The notes: a model not told the origin generated them from the sequence alone. A stretch of DNA of 64,000 nt from Clostridiaceae bacterium (GCA_011390155.1 JAABSW010000009.1:1-64000); one strand, 5' to 3'; shown: positions 18,927-28,464, numbered from the stretch's first letter. Program-made: numbers and translations.

Positions 18927-18966
18927 TGCGGCAAATAAGGTCACACCGGTGACGCTGTTTGCCGCA
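18927..18966 (+). terminator. Hairpin after the aminotransferase gene
   Basis: TGCGGCAAA...GTCAC..GTGAC...TTTGCCGCA two-tier stem. Confidence 0.5.
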
Positions 18967-18992
18967 TAACTGTTTACGAGGAGGGTGTCATT

Positions 18993-19979
18993 GTGAAAAC
19001 CTTATTGCTGGGCATGAAAGACGTAGAGGCAGCGTTGTCCATGGAGGGGGTGATGGAGGCTGTTGAGGAAGGCTACCTGGCTTATCACAGGGGTAAGGTA
19101 AGGCAACCGGACATTGTCTCCATCGAAATACCGGAAAACAACGGGGAGACAGACATTAAATCATGTTATAATGAAATAAATGAGCGCATTTCAGTGAAGG
19201 TGGCCTCCGGGTTTTACAACAATGGGAAAGTAAACAACCTTCCCACAATGATTGGCACCATCTTGCTCTATGACGGCCTCGATGGTTCCCTTCTCTGCGT
19301 TATGGACGGCAGCTTGATCACTGGCATTCGAACAGGTGCTGCGGGAGCCATTTCATCTAAACTCCTGGCGCGGAAGGATGCCGCGACAGCAGCTGTTTTT
19401 GGTGCAGGCGGCCAGGCCAGAATGCAGGTTTATGGGTTGTGCCACGTGATGAAGCTCCAGGAAGTACGGGTTTTCAGCGAAGACCAACAGGCACTGGCCA
19501 ATTATCAACAAGACATCGAAAAGAACACCGGGGTCAGCGTAGTCGTCTGCCACAGTATTGCAGAAACCATGGAGAAGGCGGACATTGTGATCACCACCAC
19601 ACCGGCGAAGAAACACTATATCCCTCAATCCCTGGTAAAACCGGGCATGCACATTGTGGCAGTGGGAGCGGACATGGCAGGAAAGAACGAGTTGGACCCG
19701 GCTATTTTTAAGGGAGCCAAAATCGTCCATGACAGCACCCCACAATGTGTGTCCAGAGGTGAAACCAGAAATGCCATCATGGCAGGGGTCATTAAGGAAT
19801 CGGACATTCACGGGGAAATTGGCCAGCTTTTGGCGGGTGAAAAGCCCTTGCGGGAGCACGATGATGAAATCACCATTTTTGATACCACCGGCATGGGCAT
19901 CCAGGACAACGTGACAGCAGTCATGGTCTATGAAAGGGCATTGCAAAAGGGGCTTGGAAATTACTTCGAATTCATTTGA
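18993..19979 (+). CDS. Ornithine cyclodeaminase / mu-crystallin family protein
   Basis: MDGSLITGIRTGAAGAISSKLLARKDAATAAVFGAGGQARMQ, AVGADMAGKNELDP. Confidence 0.92.
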   Translation: MKTLLLGMKDVEAALSMEGVMEAVEEGYLAYHRGKVRQPDIVSIEIPENNGETDIKSCYNEINERISVKVASGFYNNGKVNNLPTMIGTILLYDGLDGSLLCVMDGSLITGIRTGAAGAISSKLLARKDAATAAVFGAGGQARMQVYGLCHVMKLQEVRVFSEDQQALANYQQDIEKNTGVSVVVCHSIAETMEKADIVITTTPAKKHYIPQSLVKPGMHIVAVGADMAGKNELDPAIFKGAKIVHDSTPQCVSRGETRNAIMAGVIKESDIHGEIGQLLAGEKPLREHDDEITIFDTTGMGIQDNVTAVMVYERALQKGLGNYFEFI

Positions 19980-20003
19980 TGAGTGGGAAATGGGAGATCA
20001 ATC

Positions 20004-21482
20004 ATGTCGGATTTTGAAAAAGGAAATCGGATTGTTGAGATGGGATGGAAACCGGACAAAGAAAGTAACGTCCCGGCGTACAGGCAAATCATTGATTATA
20101 TGAGCACCAAGATCTCCAAAGGTGATTGGACCATTGGCAGTGTTTTGCCGTCACAGCGTGCCCTGGCCAAAGAGTTTGGTGTTAATCGGAGCACGGTGGT
20201 CATGGCGCTGGAAGAACTGGAATCATTTGGGATTTTAAAAGGGGAAGTGGGTAAAGGAACACAAGTGATCAGCAACACCTGGTCACTTTTGATCTCTGCT
20301 TCCACACCAGACTGGAGCCAGTATTTACGATCAGGTCTTTTTAAGGAAAACATCCCCACCATTCGGACAATTAACAAGATGGAGTTTGAAGAAGGCATCC
20401 TGCGGCTGGGGACGGGAGAACTGTCCCCACGTCTGTATCCAGAGGAGATGATGAAAGAAATTTTCAGCCGGCTCCCCCATTCCATCTCTTCGTTAAACTA
20501 TGTTGAGCCCCTGGGATTACTTGAATTACGGGAAGTAATCTGTGAAAGGCTAAAGAAAAAAGCCATTCATTGCAAGCCCTCCAACGTTCTGATTACCTCT
20601 GGATCCCTGCAGGCATTGCAGCTGATTTCTGTTTCAATGCTCAAGCAGGGTTCCACCATTTTTACAGAAGCACCCTCCTACATAAAATCGCTTCAGGTGT
20701 TTCAATCGGCAGGAATGAAGCTCCTTGGCGTACCCATTGACCGGGAAGGAATTCAGTACTGGCAGATGGCTTCGGAACAAAAAAGCGGGGAAGAAGCATT
20801 GTTATACACCATTCCCACCTTTCACAACCCCACGGGTTATGTCATGACTGCAAGAAGAAGGCAAGAGTTGTTCAAATTTTGCACAGACAATCGGCTGCCC
20901 ATCATTGAAGACGATGCCTATGGGGATCTCTGGATTGATGAAGAGCCCCCCACGCCGTTAAAAAGTATGGACCAGAATGGTATGATCCTTTATGTGGGCA
21001 CCATTTCCAAAACCCTGTTTCCAGGGCTAAGGGTTGGCTGGATGGTCGGATCTGAATCCGTGGTAGACCGTTTGGGGGATGTGAAAATGCAGATGGATTA
21101 TGGCGCCAGTTCAGTCTCACAGTGGGTCTTGAAGGAGATCATGTCAGGTAATGCGTATGACCAATACCTGGAGGGTACACGCCATGCACTGAAAAATCGG
21201 AGAAACGCCATGATCGCTGCACTAAAAACGCATTTCAACCACCTTGCCTTCTGGGATATACCAAAAGGTGGGTTTTATATCTGGGTCACTTTGAAAAAGC
21301 AAGTCAGCATCGATAAACTGTTTCGTGAAGCGTTAAAAGAAGGAATACTGCTAAACCCCGGCAGCATTTACGACTTTAAGAAAAGCAATACCCTCAGGCT
21401 CTCCTATGCCTATGTGGATGAGGAAAAGATCATGGGAAGCCTTGAAAAATTAGCGGTTATAGTGAGAAAAATGCAACGATGA
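20004..21482 (+). CDS. MocR-type GntR regulator with aminotransferase domain
   Basis: N-terminal wHTH (LPSQRALAKEFGVNRSTVVMALEELESFGIL) and C-terminal aminotransferase (IPTFHNPTGYVMTARRRQEL, GTISKTLFPGLRVGW). Confidence 0.93.
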   Translation: MSDFEKGNRIVEMGWKPDKESNVPAYRQIIDYMSTKISKGDWTIGSVLPSQRALAKEFGVNRSTVVMALEELESFGILKGEVGKGTQVISNTWSLLISASTPDWSQYLRSGLFKENIPTIRTINKMEFEEGILRLGTGELSPRLYPEEMMKEIFSRLPHSISSLNYVEPLGLLELREVICERLKKKAIHCKPSNVLITSGSLQALQLISVSMLKQGSTIFTEAPSYIKSLQVFQSAGMKLLGVPIDREGIQYWQMASEQKSGEEALLYTIPTFHNPTGYVMTARRRQELFKFCTDNRLPIIEDDAYGDLWIDEEPPTPLKSMDQNGMILYVGTISKTLFPGLRVGWMVGSESVVDRLGDVKMQMDYGASSVSQWVLKEIMSGNAYDQYLEGTRHALKNRRNAMIAALKTHFNHLAFWDIPKGGFYIWVTLKKQVSIDKLFREALKEGILLNPGSIYDFKKSNTLRLSYAYVDEEKIMGSLEKLAVIVRKMQR

Positions 21483-21592
21483 ATGCATTACAGCCAGGTT
21501 TTTCACGATTGAATGCCACCCAAATGAAGGAGAAAGAGCCAATGTGTTTGGAGTAATCCTGTTTATGATCAGTATAAAAAGGGGGGATTTCC

Positions 21593-22729
21593 ATGGAAAA
21601 CAACTATTTTCAGTGGGATTCAGAATTTGAAACCGGGCATAAAATCATTGATGAACAACACTATGGGCTTATTATCACCATAAATGAATTGATGCAGCTC
21701 ACCTTTCAAAGTGAAACAATTGAAGACCATAACATTGAAGACCTAAAAAAAAGATTAACAAACTATACCCTTGAGCATTTCAAGACAGAAGAAACATTAA
21801 TGAAAAAACTCGCTGTAGATCCTCAGCATAAAAAAGTTCACGAAGATGTGCACAAAGATTTTATCAAGAAGGTTACCGATTTTTTTAAAGAACCAGAGGG
21901 ATTGAAGAGTAAGAACAAGCTGGGTGAAGTCAATGAATTTCTTATTCGATGGTTGGCATACCATATTCTAAGCATGGATAAAAAAATGGTAAAACAAATT
22001 GATTTGATTCAAGGGCAAGGTCTTTCCCCTGCGGAGGCTTATGAAAAAGAAGTAAAAGAGTACGATACAAATGCTGAACCCTTGTTAAAAGCGCTTAAAG
22101 CCCTGTTTTTCCTTGTGTCTCAAAAAAACAAGGAACTGGAACTCATCAATATTGAACTGGAAGAAAAGGTTAGGGAAAGAACAAAGGAGCTGGAAGAAGC
22201 AAACCAGCGGTTGGAAAACCTTGCCATGGTGGACGAGTTAACAGGGTTACCAAATCGAAGGTTTGTCATGCGAGAGATTCAACAACTGATGAATCATTGG
22301 AAGCGATATGGAGTTCCTTTTTCTGTTCTGTTTATTGATTTAGACAAATTTAAAGCAGTTAATGATGATTACGGTCATGAATCTGGCGACCAGGTGCTAA
22401 AGTGGATCTCGGAATACATGCGACAACATATAAGGAAAAATGATCTTCTCTGCCGCCTTGGTGGTGACGAGTTTGTGATTATATCCCCTCATTGTAGGGG
22501 TGATGAAACTCTCTTAATGGCAGAAAAACTGTTGGGTCTTATTGAGGGTTTAAAGAAGGAGGAGAGACCTTCTTTTTGGAAACCGTCATTCAGTGTGGGG
22601 ATTATTGAAATGAATGATTCCTTTGAATCTGTCAGTGATATTTTAACAAAAGCTGATGCTGTAATGTATGAATCAAAACGTGCTGGTGGTGGTAAAGCCA
22701 TCCTCTTTCTTGAAGATAATGAAAAATAG
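21593..22729 (+). CDS. Bacteriohemerythrin-GGDEF fusion (putative diguanylate cyclase)
   Basis: HKIIDEQHYGLI...EHFKTEETLMKKL...HKKVHEDVHKDF hemerythrin ligands; RLGGDEFVIISP GGDEF motif. Confidence 0.93.
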   Translation: MENNYFQWDSEFETGHKIIDEQHYGLIITINELMQLTFQSETIEDHNIEDLKKRLTNYTLEHFKTEETLMKKLAVDPQHKKVHEDVHKDFIKKVTDFFKEPEGLKSKNKLGEVNEFLIRWLAYHILSMDKKMVKQIDLIQGQGLSPAEAYEKEVKEYDTNAEPLLKALKALFFLVSQKNKELELINIELEEKVRERTKELEEANQRLENLAMVDELTGLPNRRFVMREIQQLMNHWKRYGVPFSVLFIDLDKFKAVNDDYGHESGDQVLKWISEYMRQHIRKNDLLCRLGGDEFVIISPHCRGDETLLMAEKLLGLIEGLKKEERPSFWKPSFSVGIIEMNDSFESVSDILTKADAVMYESKRAGGGKAILFLEDNEK

Positions 22730-22737
22730 TTGCCGGA

Positions 22738-22850
22738 AACTTTTGATGAGGCGCCCAGGAGACCATTGATGCCCAGGTGGGTATATTGAAAAAAGAAGTG
22801 GAATGCTTGAAGGATGAGAAGGATTCACTGAAGAAGAAGGAGCCGGTAAA
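22738..22850 (+). pseudogene. Remnant related to the 30-aa ORF at 17511
   Basis: CAGGTGGGTATATTGAAAAAAGAAGTGGAATG matches CAGGTGAGTACATTGAAAAAAGAAGTGGAATG near 17571-17602. Confidence 0.5.
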
Positions 22851-23426
22851 ATGACGGAGAATGCTAGTGGAACCATGGTATTCAGCAATTCACAGAGGGA
22901 AATGCGGTCTGCTTTTTTAGGTGGATTTGCCGGACAGCTGGTGTCAGGGGTCATTTGGATTACCTCGGCGGCTATCAGCATGTTCGGCAGTTCGCTGCAT
23001 GGCATGCTGTTTTTGTTTTTTGGGTCTATGGGCATTTTTCCATTGACACAACTGACGTTACGGTTCATGGGGCGTTCTGCCAGGGTTGGTTCAGAAAATG
23101 GGTTGTGGGCCTTGGGTTCCCAGGTGGCTTTTACGGTACCCCTTAATTTTCTGCTGGTGGGAGCGGTGATCCTCTATAGACCAATGTGGTTTTATCCAGC
23201 GGCCATGATTGTTGTGGGTACCCATTACTTGCCTTTTATGACCCTGTATGGCATGAAAATCTATGGAGCGTTATCGGCAGTGCTTGTGCTTGGCGGCCTG
23301 GGACTGGCTTTGTATGGCCCACCCGTTTTCAGCCTTGGCGGGTGGTTCACTGGTGTGGTGATGATTTTGTTTGCCTTTTTGGGCAGGCATATAACCCTTA
23401 GGGAAGAGAAGGCTATGGTGGTGTAA
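22851..23426 (+). CDS. Multi-pass membrane protein of unknown function (DUF7010-like)
   Basis: 191 aa with multiple hydrophobic helices. Confidence 0.65.
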   Translation: MTENASGTMVFSNSQREMRSAFLGGFAGQLVSGVIWITSAAISMFGSSLHGMLFLFFGSMGIFPLTQLTLRFMGRSARVGSENGLWALGSQVAFTVPLNFLLVGAVILYRPMWFYPAAMIVVGTHYLPFMTLYGMKIYGALSAVLVLGGLGLALYGPPVFSLGGWFTGVVMILFAFLGRHITLREEKAMVV

Positions 23427-23491
23427 TAATTTACTGCAGATGGATGACGCCCAGAATAGTAAGGTAGGTGTGAATGTATGCCTTGTTAAAT

Positions 23492-24700
23492 TTAGGGGAT
23501 GTGTATGATTATGTCCTCCTGGGTGTTTAGGCCTATCAACTGAATCCCCTGTTGTTGCACCAATTGATTAAACAACGTTTCATCATCAAACTGGGTTCGC
23601 TGCAGGCGAATGGAGGCCAGTAGATCCATGGATTCGATCTGATCCACATCTTTCAGCAGCACTTCATAAAACCGAAGGTGTTGGAGACTGGAAAAATCAG
23701 TTGCTTCGTCCAAACTAAAGGTTTGGGTGTCGGCAATGCCCAGCACTTGAATGGTTTCGGGTAAATCCAGATGGCTGAGACCTTCATAATGAAGGGGAGA
23801 ATGGACTCCCTGGAGGTCCAGTTCTTCCAGGCTGGGAAATTGGGCCAATGTTTCCAGGTGGCCCTTGTCAGGATACACCAATTCCAGGGTTTTAAGGGTT
23901 GGAATCTGGGGAATGTCATTCACTGCGTCCAGGTGGGCACCGCCCAGCATAAGGGTTTCCAACCGGGGCAGATCGGCTAGCAGTGTCAGGTCCTGGATTA
24001 AGCTGGCCTCCCAGATGTAGAGCCGATTGAGATTGGTAAAGTGTTCAATGCCATCCAGCCGGCTGATATAATTGTAGCGGGAAAGAGAAAAGCCTTCTAT
24101 GTGGGCAAGGTCTTCTGCAGTCAAGGGTGCCTGAAGGTCAAAAGTGCGACGGATGTGGCGATCAAAGCGATGGTCTTTCAGCAGTCGGTTTTGGTATTGT
24201 TCATAATCCACAGCGAAAAAGAGGGCCACTGCCAGCAGGACTATGCCGGTTTTCATTAAAACATGGGAATGATCGGTTTGAATGATGTCAACCATGAGCA
24301 ACACGCCGGTGACTAAGATAAAAACCACATAACTTGGGGCCAAAATGCCTGCTCGATAGAGCAAATAATTGGCGGACATGGTCATACCTAAAACTGTAGA
24401 ATAAATGAGAAACCGGGAAAGAGGTTCTTTTTTGTGCAAGTTAATTGCCAAACCAATGAGGCCGCCGATCCCATAACCCAGCCAGGTAAAGGGTTCGGTG
24501 CTTTCAGGGGGAATCAGGTAGATGCTCCGGGAATGGAGCACCATGAGTAAAATCAAAAGAAGAAAGTAAACCCACCGCTGGTGTTGTTTCAGAAAACGTC
24601 CCAAGCGTGTGAAGTGTGATTTTGGTTTCAGTTCAGGTGTGGTGTGCTCTGATTGATTCTGTTCACTTGTTGGTTCAGTTTTGTCATGGATCAGTGCCAT
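23492..24700 (-). CDS. Membrane protein with C-terminal leucine-rich-repeat-like region
   Basis: N-terminal TM helices then LRR-like LPRLETLMLGGAHLDAVNDIPQIPTLKTLELVYPD; start at 24700 has AAGGAG. Confidence 0.65.
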   Translation of the reverse strand: MALIHDKTEPTSEQNQSEHTTPELKPKSHFTRLGRFLKQHQRWVYFLLLILLMVLHSRSIYLIPPESTEPFTWLGYGIGGLIGLAINLHKKEPLSRFLIYSTVLGMTMSANYLLYRAGILAPSYVVFILVTGVLLMVDIIQTDHSHVLMKTGIVLLAVALFFAVDYEQYQNRLLKDHRFDRHIRRTFDLQAPLTAEDLAHIEGFSLSRYNYISRLDGIEHFTNLNRLYIWEASLIQDLTLLADLPRLETLMLGGAHLDAVNDIPQIPTLKTLELVYPDKGHLETLAQFPSLEELDLQGVHSPLHYEGLSHLDLPETIQVLGIADTQTFSLDEATDFSSLQHLRFYEVLLKDVDQIESMDLLASIRLQRTQFDDETLFNQLVQQQGIQLIGLNTQEDIIIHIP

Positions 24701-24834
24701 TGAATCAGCTCCTTGTCGGTGAATGTAAGAATCCTGTTTATCCCATTTGGGCAATCACTTATAAGGATACCTTACTTGCCTTGCATAAGGCAACAATGTA
24801 ACTTGGAAAATTAACATTTGCAGCAAAAAAAGTA

Positions 24835-24857
24835 CGGGATGAGTGGCTCCCGTACTG
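24835..24857 (-). terminator. Hairpin next to truncated ORF
   Basis: GTACGGGA...TCCCGTAC with an AAAAAAA tract on the + strand (T tract on -). Confidence 0.6.
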
Positions 24858-24864
24858 ATCCTGT

Positions 24865-25005
24865 TTATCTATTGAACATCGATGGATCGGTGAAATCGAA
24901 AGAGTAAACTTCTGTTTCTTTGATGAGCATTGAGGTAAAAACAACATAAGAGGATGAGTCGTATGATTCCTGGAGGGCAAGATCTGTCATGGGTAGAATT
25001 GGAGG
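24865..25005 (-). pseudogene. C-terminal fragment of an unidentified protein
   Basis: Minus-strand ILPMTDLALQESYDSSSYVVFTSMLIKETEVYSFDFTDPSMFNR* ends in TAG before ATAAACAGGATC and a terminator; no 5' part because fchA starts at 25012 on +. Confidence 0.4.
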
Positions 25006-25011
25006 ATCAAC

Positions 25012-25653
25012 ATGAACATTACCATGAGGTTGGACCAGTACATTGAACAAGTTGCCAGTAAAGAAAGGACGCCGGGAGGGGGAAGTGTTGCTGCAATTTC
25101 CAGCAGCCTTGGTTGTGCCCTGGCATCCATGGTGGCTAACTTGACTTTTGATAAAGAAGCGTTCCAGCAGTTGAAAAAAGAACAACAACAGACGTTTCAA
25201 CAAAGCTTTGAAGAATTACAGGTTCTTATGGATAAGTTGAATCAACTGGCAAAAGAGGATACCTGCGTTTTTAAGGAAGTGCTAAAGGCCATGGAACTTC
25301 CAAAAGGTACGGAACAGGAAAAGAAAGAACGGGAAACAGCCGTGGAAGAGGCCACGAAAGAGGCTCTTCAAACGCCACTGAAAATAGCCAGGCTATCACT
25401 CGAAGCTTTGGAACTTCAAACGGTTTTTGTCAGGTGGGGTAATACCGATGCCATGTCTGATATTGGTGTTGGGGTCTGGACCACTTATGGTGGTTTGGAA
25501 GGAGCCGTCATTACTGTGAAAATTAACTTGTATACGCTGATTGATGAGGCATACAAAACAGAAGTTATGAAAGATTGTGATGCAATAGTGGAAAAAGGAA
25601 AGAAGCTGCGGGATCAACACCTGGAAGAGGTTTATAAAAAACTGGATTCATAA
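25012..25653 (+). CDS. fchA: Cyclodeaminase/cyclohydrolase family protein (formiminotetrahydrofolate cyclodeaminase-like)
   Basis: TPGGGSVAAISSSLGCALASMVANLT, GNTDAMSDIGVG. Confidence 0.88.
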   Translation: MNITMRLDQYIEQVASKERTPGGGSVAAISSSLGCALASMVANLTFDKEAFQQLKKEQQQTFQQSFEELQVLMDKLNQLAKEDTCVFKEVLKAMELPKGTEQEKKERETAVEEATKEALQTPLKIARLSLEALELQTVFVRWGNTDAMSDIGVGVWTTYGGLEGAVITVKINLYTLIDEAYKTEVMKDCDAIVEKGKKLRDQHLEEVYKKLDS

Positions 25654-25682
25654 TATCCAAAGGCTTTCCGTTTTTCAGACTA

Positions 25683-25726
25683 AAATGACGCCGCCAGACA
25701 TTATTTTGTCTGGATCGGCGTCATTT
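25683..25726. terminator. Bidirectional terminator between convergent genes
   Basis: AAATGACGCCGCCAGACA...GTCTGGATCGGCGTCATTT. Confidence 0.8.
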
Positions 25727-25751
25727 CTTTTGCTTTGTAAGTTTTGTTCAG

Positions 25752-26150
25752 CTACTCAGCAGCTTCTTCAGATTCATCAACCTTTTCTTTGGTTGCGCTG
25801 ACACAACCGTTCAAATCAATCTTTTCCAGAATGTCGGGCACCAGGTCTACCAGTTTTTCCAGGCCGCCCCGGTTGCTGATGGGGAGCACTTCCACCTGGC
25901 CGTCACGAATGACCAGCACAGCGGTGGGAACGGCCTTGGCGCCAACGCCGCTTCCGCCACCGGTTCCTTTGTTGCCTTTTTCATCGGTGCCGTCGCCGCC
26001 ACCCAGTCCAAGGCCGAAGGAAATGTTCAGCAGGGGAATCAGGGTGACGCTGCCCACTTGCATGGGTTCACCAACCACGGTTTTTGAGGTGAAGAATTTT
26101 TCCAGTTTTTCAAAGAGTACAGACGCGTTTTCACTTAAATTCATTGACAT
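25752..26150 (-). CDS. ytfJ: GerW family sporulation protein (YtfJ)
   Basis: ASVLFEKLEKFFTSKTVVGEPMQVGSVTLIPLLNISFGLGLGGG and VLVIRDGQVEVLPI. Confidence 0.9.
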   Translation of the reverse strand: MSMNLSENASVLFEKLEKFFTSKTVVGEPMQVGSVTLIPLLNISFGLGLGGGDGTDEKGNKGTGGGSGVGAKAVPTAVLVIRDGQVEVLPISNRGGLEKLVDLVPDILEKIDLNGCVSATKEKVDESEEAAE

Positions 26151-26910
26151 GGGTATTCCTCCTTATTTTTACGTGCTTCTTAATGAATGGCCACCAGATG
26201 CGGCGTGCCGGCTTTGCCAGCATCAGCTGCAGGGCGGCGGCCAGAAAGGCCATGGGTACAAGGGAGCCCTTAATGTTGCCGGTAACATCCACCAGGCTGT
26301 CATGAAAGACAGGTTGCAGTTGCAGGGCCTGGTGAGGCCAGAGGGCAAAGAGGGCCATGATAAAGTTGTTAATGAGAGCCGTTTCATAGGGGTCGGGGAG
26401 CCCGTAAACCACTTTAATAATAAATGTTTCAGGACGTAAGGCTTTCCATACTTTCTGCAGAAATTGTCTGATGACGTCCATCAGTTCCCGGATCTGTGTT
26501 TCCCGTAGTTGTTGCAGTCCCTGGGAAAAGCTGAGGGAGGTCTTCTTCTTGGGTGGTTTCTGGGCGTCATTGTCAATTGGCTTGGGAGGTTCATTTGCTC
26601 TGACCTCTTTGATTTTTCTCTCGGTTTGGGCCTGTGTTTTTGTGCTTTTCTTCTTTGTGGACGTCGTTGGAATACGGAAAGCAAAGCTTGCAATAGTTAT
26701 CGTGATTTCCAGGTGTTGAAAATCATTGGTGCAGGCTTTCAGGCGGACCAGGCCCCAAAAGAGGGAGACCTGCCCCTGGCCCTGTTTTACCCCTTCCGCA
26801 TAACGCCCCGATGCCTGGTAGCCAATGGGGGCCAGCAGAAGCAGAAGGATCAGCGCCAGAAAGATGAATAACAGCCATAGTAGTATTTTCAGTAGAATCA
26901 TCAGCGTCAC
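26131..26910 (-). CDS. DUF2953 domain-containing protein
   Basis: N-terminal TM; YGLPDPYETALINNFIMALFALWP; next to ytfJ as in other Firmicutes. Confidence 0.8.
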   Translation of the reverse strand: MTLMILLKILLWLLFIFLALILLLLLAPIGYQASGRYAEGVKQGQGQVSLFWGLVRLKACTNDFQHLEITITIASFAFRIPTTSTKKKSTKTQAQTERKIKEVRANEPPKPIDNDAQKPPKKKTSLSFSQGLQQLRETQIRELMDVIRQFLQKVWKALRPETFIIKVVYGLPDPYETALINNFIMALFALWPHQALQLQPVFHDSLVDVTGNIKGSLVPMAFLAAALQLMLAKPARRIWWPFIKKHVKIRRNTHVNEFK

Positions 26911-27356
26911 CTGGCCAGGAGGGCCTTCCCTTTCTGCCTGAAAAATTGGCCGGTTTTTTGCTTCACTTGTTTTGCCATAAAACGGGTGGTTTTTTCTGTA
27001 ATCTTTGTGCCCAGAGGTACGCCGGGGAGCCAGTGCATAAAACGGGTGGTGTTACTGGCAATGTGAGCTTGAAGCTTCAGCAGATTACCGGCTGTGAGGG
27101 TGCTTTTTCCATCTTTCAGGTAATCCTTCAACCACTGCTCCTGAAGTAACATCAGGGCAGGAGGGATCGCTGGTGGCGCTTCGTTTTCCAGGGCGGTGAA
27201 AAGCTGGCGAAAGACGTCGACGGTGGCGCGGCACTGGGGGCACTGTTCCAGATGACCCTCATAAAGGAGGCGTTCACCAGGAGAAAGAGTGTCATCCAGA
27301 TAGTTTTGGGCCCATGGTTCCTGCAATGAGCAGTATTGATGGGGTGAAGGTTTCAT
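26907..27356 (-). CDS. Zinc-finger (zf-HC2-like) putative anti-sigma factor
   Basis: YLDDTLSPGERLLYEGHLEQCPQCRATVDVFRQL; adjacent to an ECF sigma gene. Confidence 0.8.
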   Translation of the reverse strand: MKPSPHQYCSLQEPWAQNYLDDTLSPGERLLYEGHLEQCPQCRATVDVFRQLFTALENEAPPAIPPALMLLQEQWLKDYLKDGKSTLTAGNLLKLQAHIASNTTRFMHWLPGVPLGTKITEKTTRFMAKQVKQKTGQFFRQKGKALLAR

Positions 27357-27952
27357 CCTGTTTCCTCCTTTTTGGTATTGGGCAGCCCCATGTTTGTTTC
27401 CTGCTGTTCCAAAGAGTCTCGCAGGGCTTGTCGTCCCCGGTGAAGGTAGGTTTTTACAGTTCCCAGGGGTTCCTGCATTTCCCGGGCGATGGCTTCGTAG
27501 CTGAACCCTTCGCCATGCCGCAGGTGAATGGCAGTGCGCATTTTCTCCGGCAGTTGTAGCAAAGCATGGTGTAATACCTGCCGTGTTTCTGCCAGCAGTA
27601 CCTGGTCTTCCACCTGTTGGGGGTCCTCCAGCATGTCTTCCAGGGTGTGTTCTGTTTCGGCTGCCATTAACTGCAGGGAAAGGGACAGTGAAGGCCGTTG
27701 CCGCAGGTAGTTGACGCAGGTGTTGGCAGCAATGCGGCGCAGCCAGGGTGTCAGGGGACGGTTGACATCAAAGGTGTGAATGCTGCGAAATACTTTCAGC
27801 CAGGTTTCCTGCATTAGATCCAGTGTGTCTTCCCGGGACTGGGTGTAGTAATAGCAGGTACGGTAAACCAGGGGACCATAGGCTTGCATCAGCGCCCTGA
27901 ATCCCTCAGGATCATTGGCCCGGCATTTTTTAACGATGGTACTTTCAGTCAT
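27353..27952 (-). CDS. ECF-type RNA polymerase sigma factor
   Basis: YTQSREDTLDLMQETWLKVFRSIHTFDVNRPLTPWLRRIAANTCVNYLRQR; LPEKMRTAIHLRHGEGFSYEAIAREMQEPLGTVKTYLHRGRQALRD. Confidence 0.93.
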   Translation of the reverse strand: MTESTIVKKCRANDPEGFRALMQAYGPLVYRTCYYYTQSREDTLDLMQETWLKVFRSIHTFDVNRPLTPWLRRIAANTCVNYLRQRPSLSLSLQLMAAETEHTLEDMLEDPQQVEDQVLLAETRQVLHHALLQLPEKMRTAIHLRHGEGFSYEAIAREMQEPLGTVKTYLHRGRQALRDSLEQQETNMGLPNTKKEETG

Positions 27953-28057
27953 ACTCACGAACAGCAACCCCACTTTCCCTGACGGCACCCGGGTGCGAAA
28001 GGTCCCTTTACTATTCTATACATGGATACTTCAAAAAAGTTTCAGCAGGTGTAAAAA

Positions 28058-28089
28058 AAAGCGACACATGTTATTCCATGTATCGCTTT
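28058..28089 (-). terminator. Terminator of the MoaD/ThiS-like gene
   Basis: GCGATACATG-N6-CATGTGTCGC then T8 on the minus strand. Confidence 0.7.
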
Positions 28090-28126
28090 CATTCATGTCA
28101 ACCCGTTTAACGGGCAGGAGATCCTT

Positions 28127-28366
28127 CTACATGCCACCAGTTGGTGGAAATAATGCAACGACATCTCCTTCTTTAATCTCGGTGTCCAGTTCTGCATCTC
28201 TACCATTGATCAGTATAATCTTGATGTCTTCTTTCTTAACATCCAATTTTCTAGCAGCGTCCTCTACAGTCTTGCCATCGCTGAGGTCGAAGGAGCACTC
28301 CTTGACACAATCTTTGTCTTCACGATGTTCTCGAAGGGTGGAAAACAGCTTGACTTTTACACTCAT
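28127..28366 (-). CDS. MoaD/ThiS family beta-grasp sulfur carrier protein
   Basis: VKVKLFSTLREHR start and C-terminal VALFPPTGGM. Confidence 0.85.
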   Translation of the reverse strand: MSVKVKLFSTLREHREDKDCVKECSFDLSDGKTVEDAARKLDVKKEDIKIILINGRDAELDTEIKEGDVVALFPPTGGM

Positions 28367-28464
28367 AATAATTCTCCTTCCGTATAGACAAAACACATAA
28401 CCATCGTACTATAATTTCATAGTTACCCCCTGTTTTCTGATTCAAACGCTTCCTTTAACTTCCC

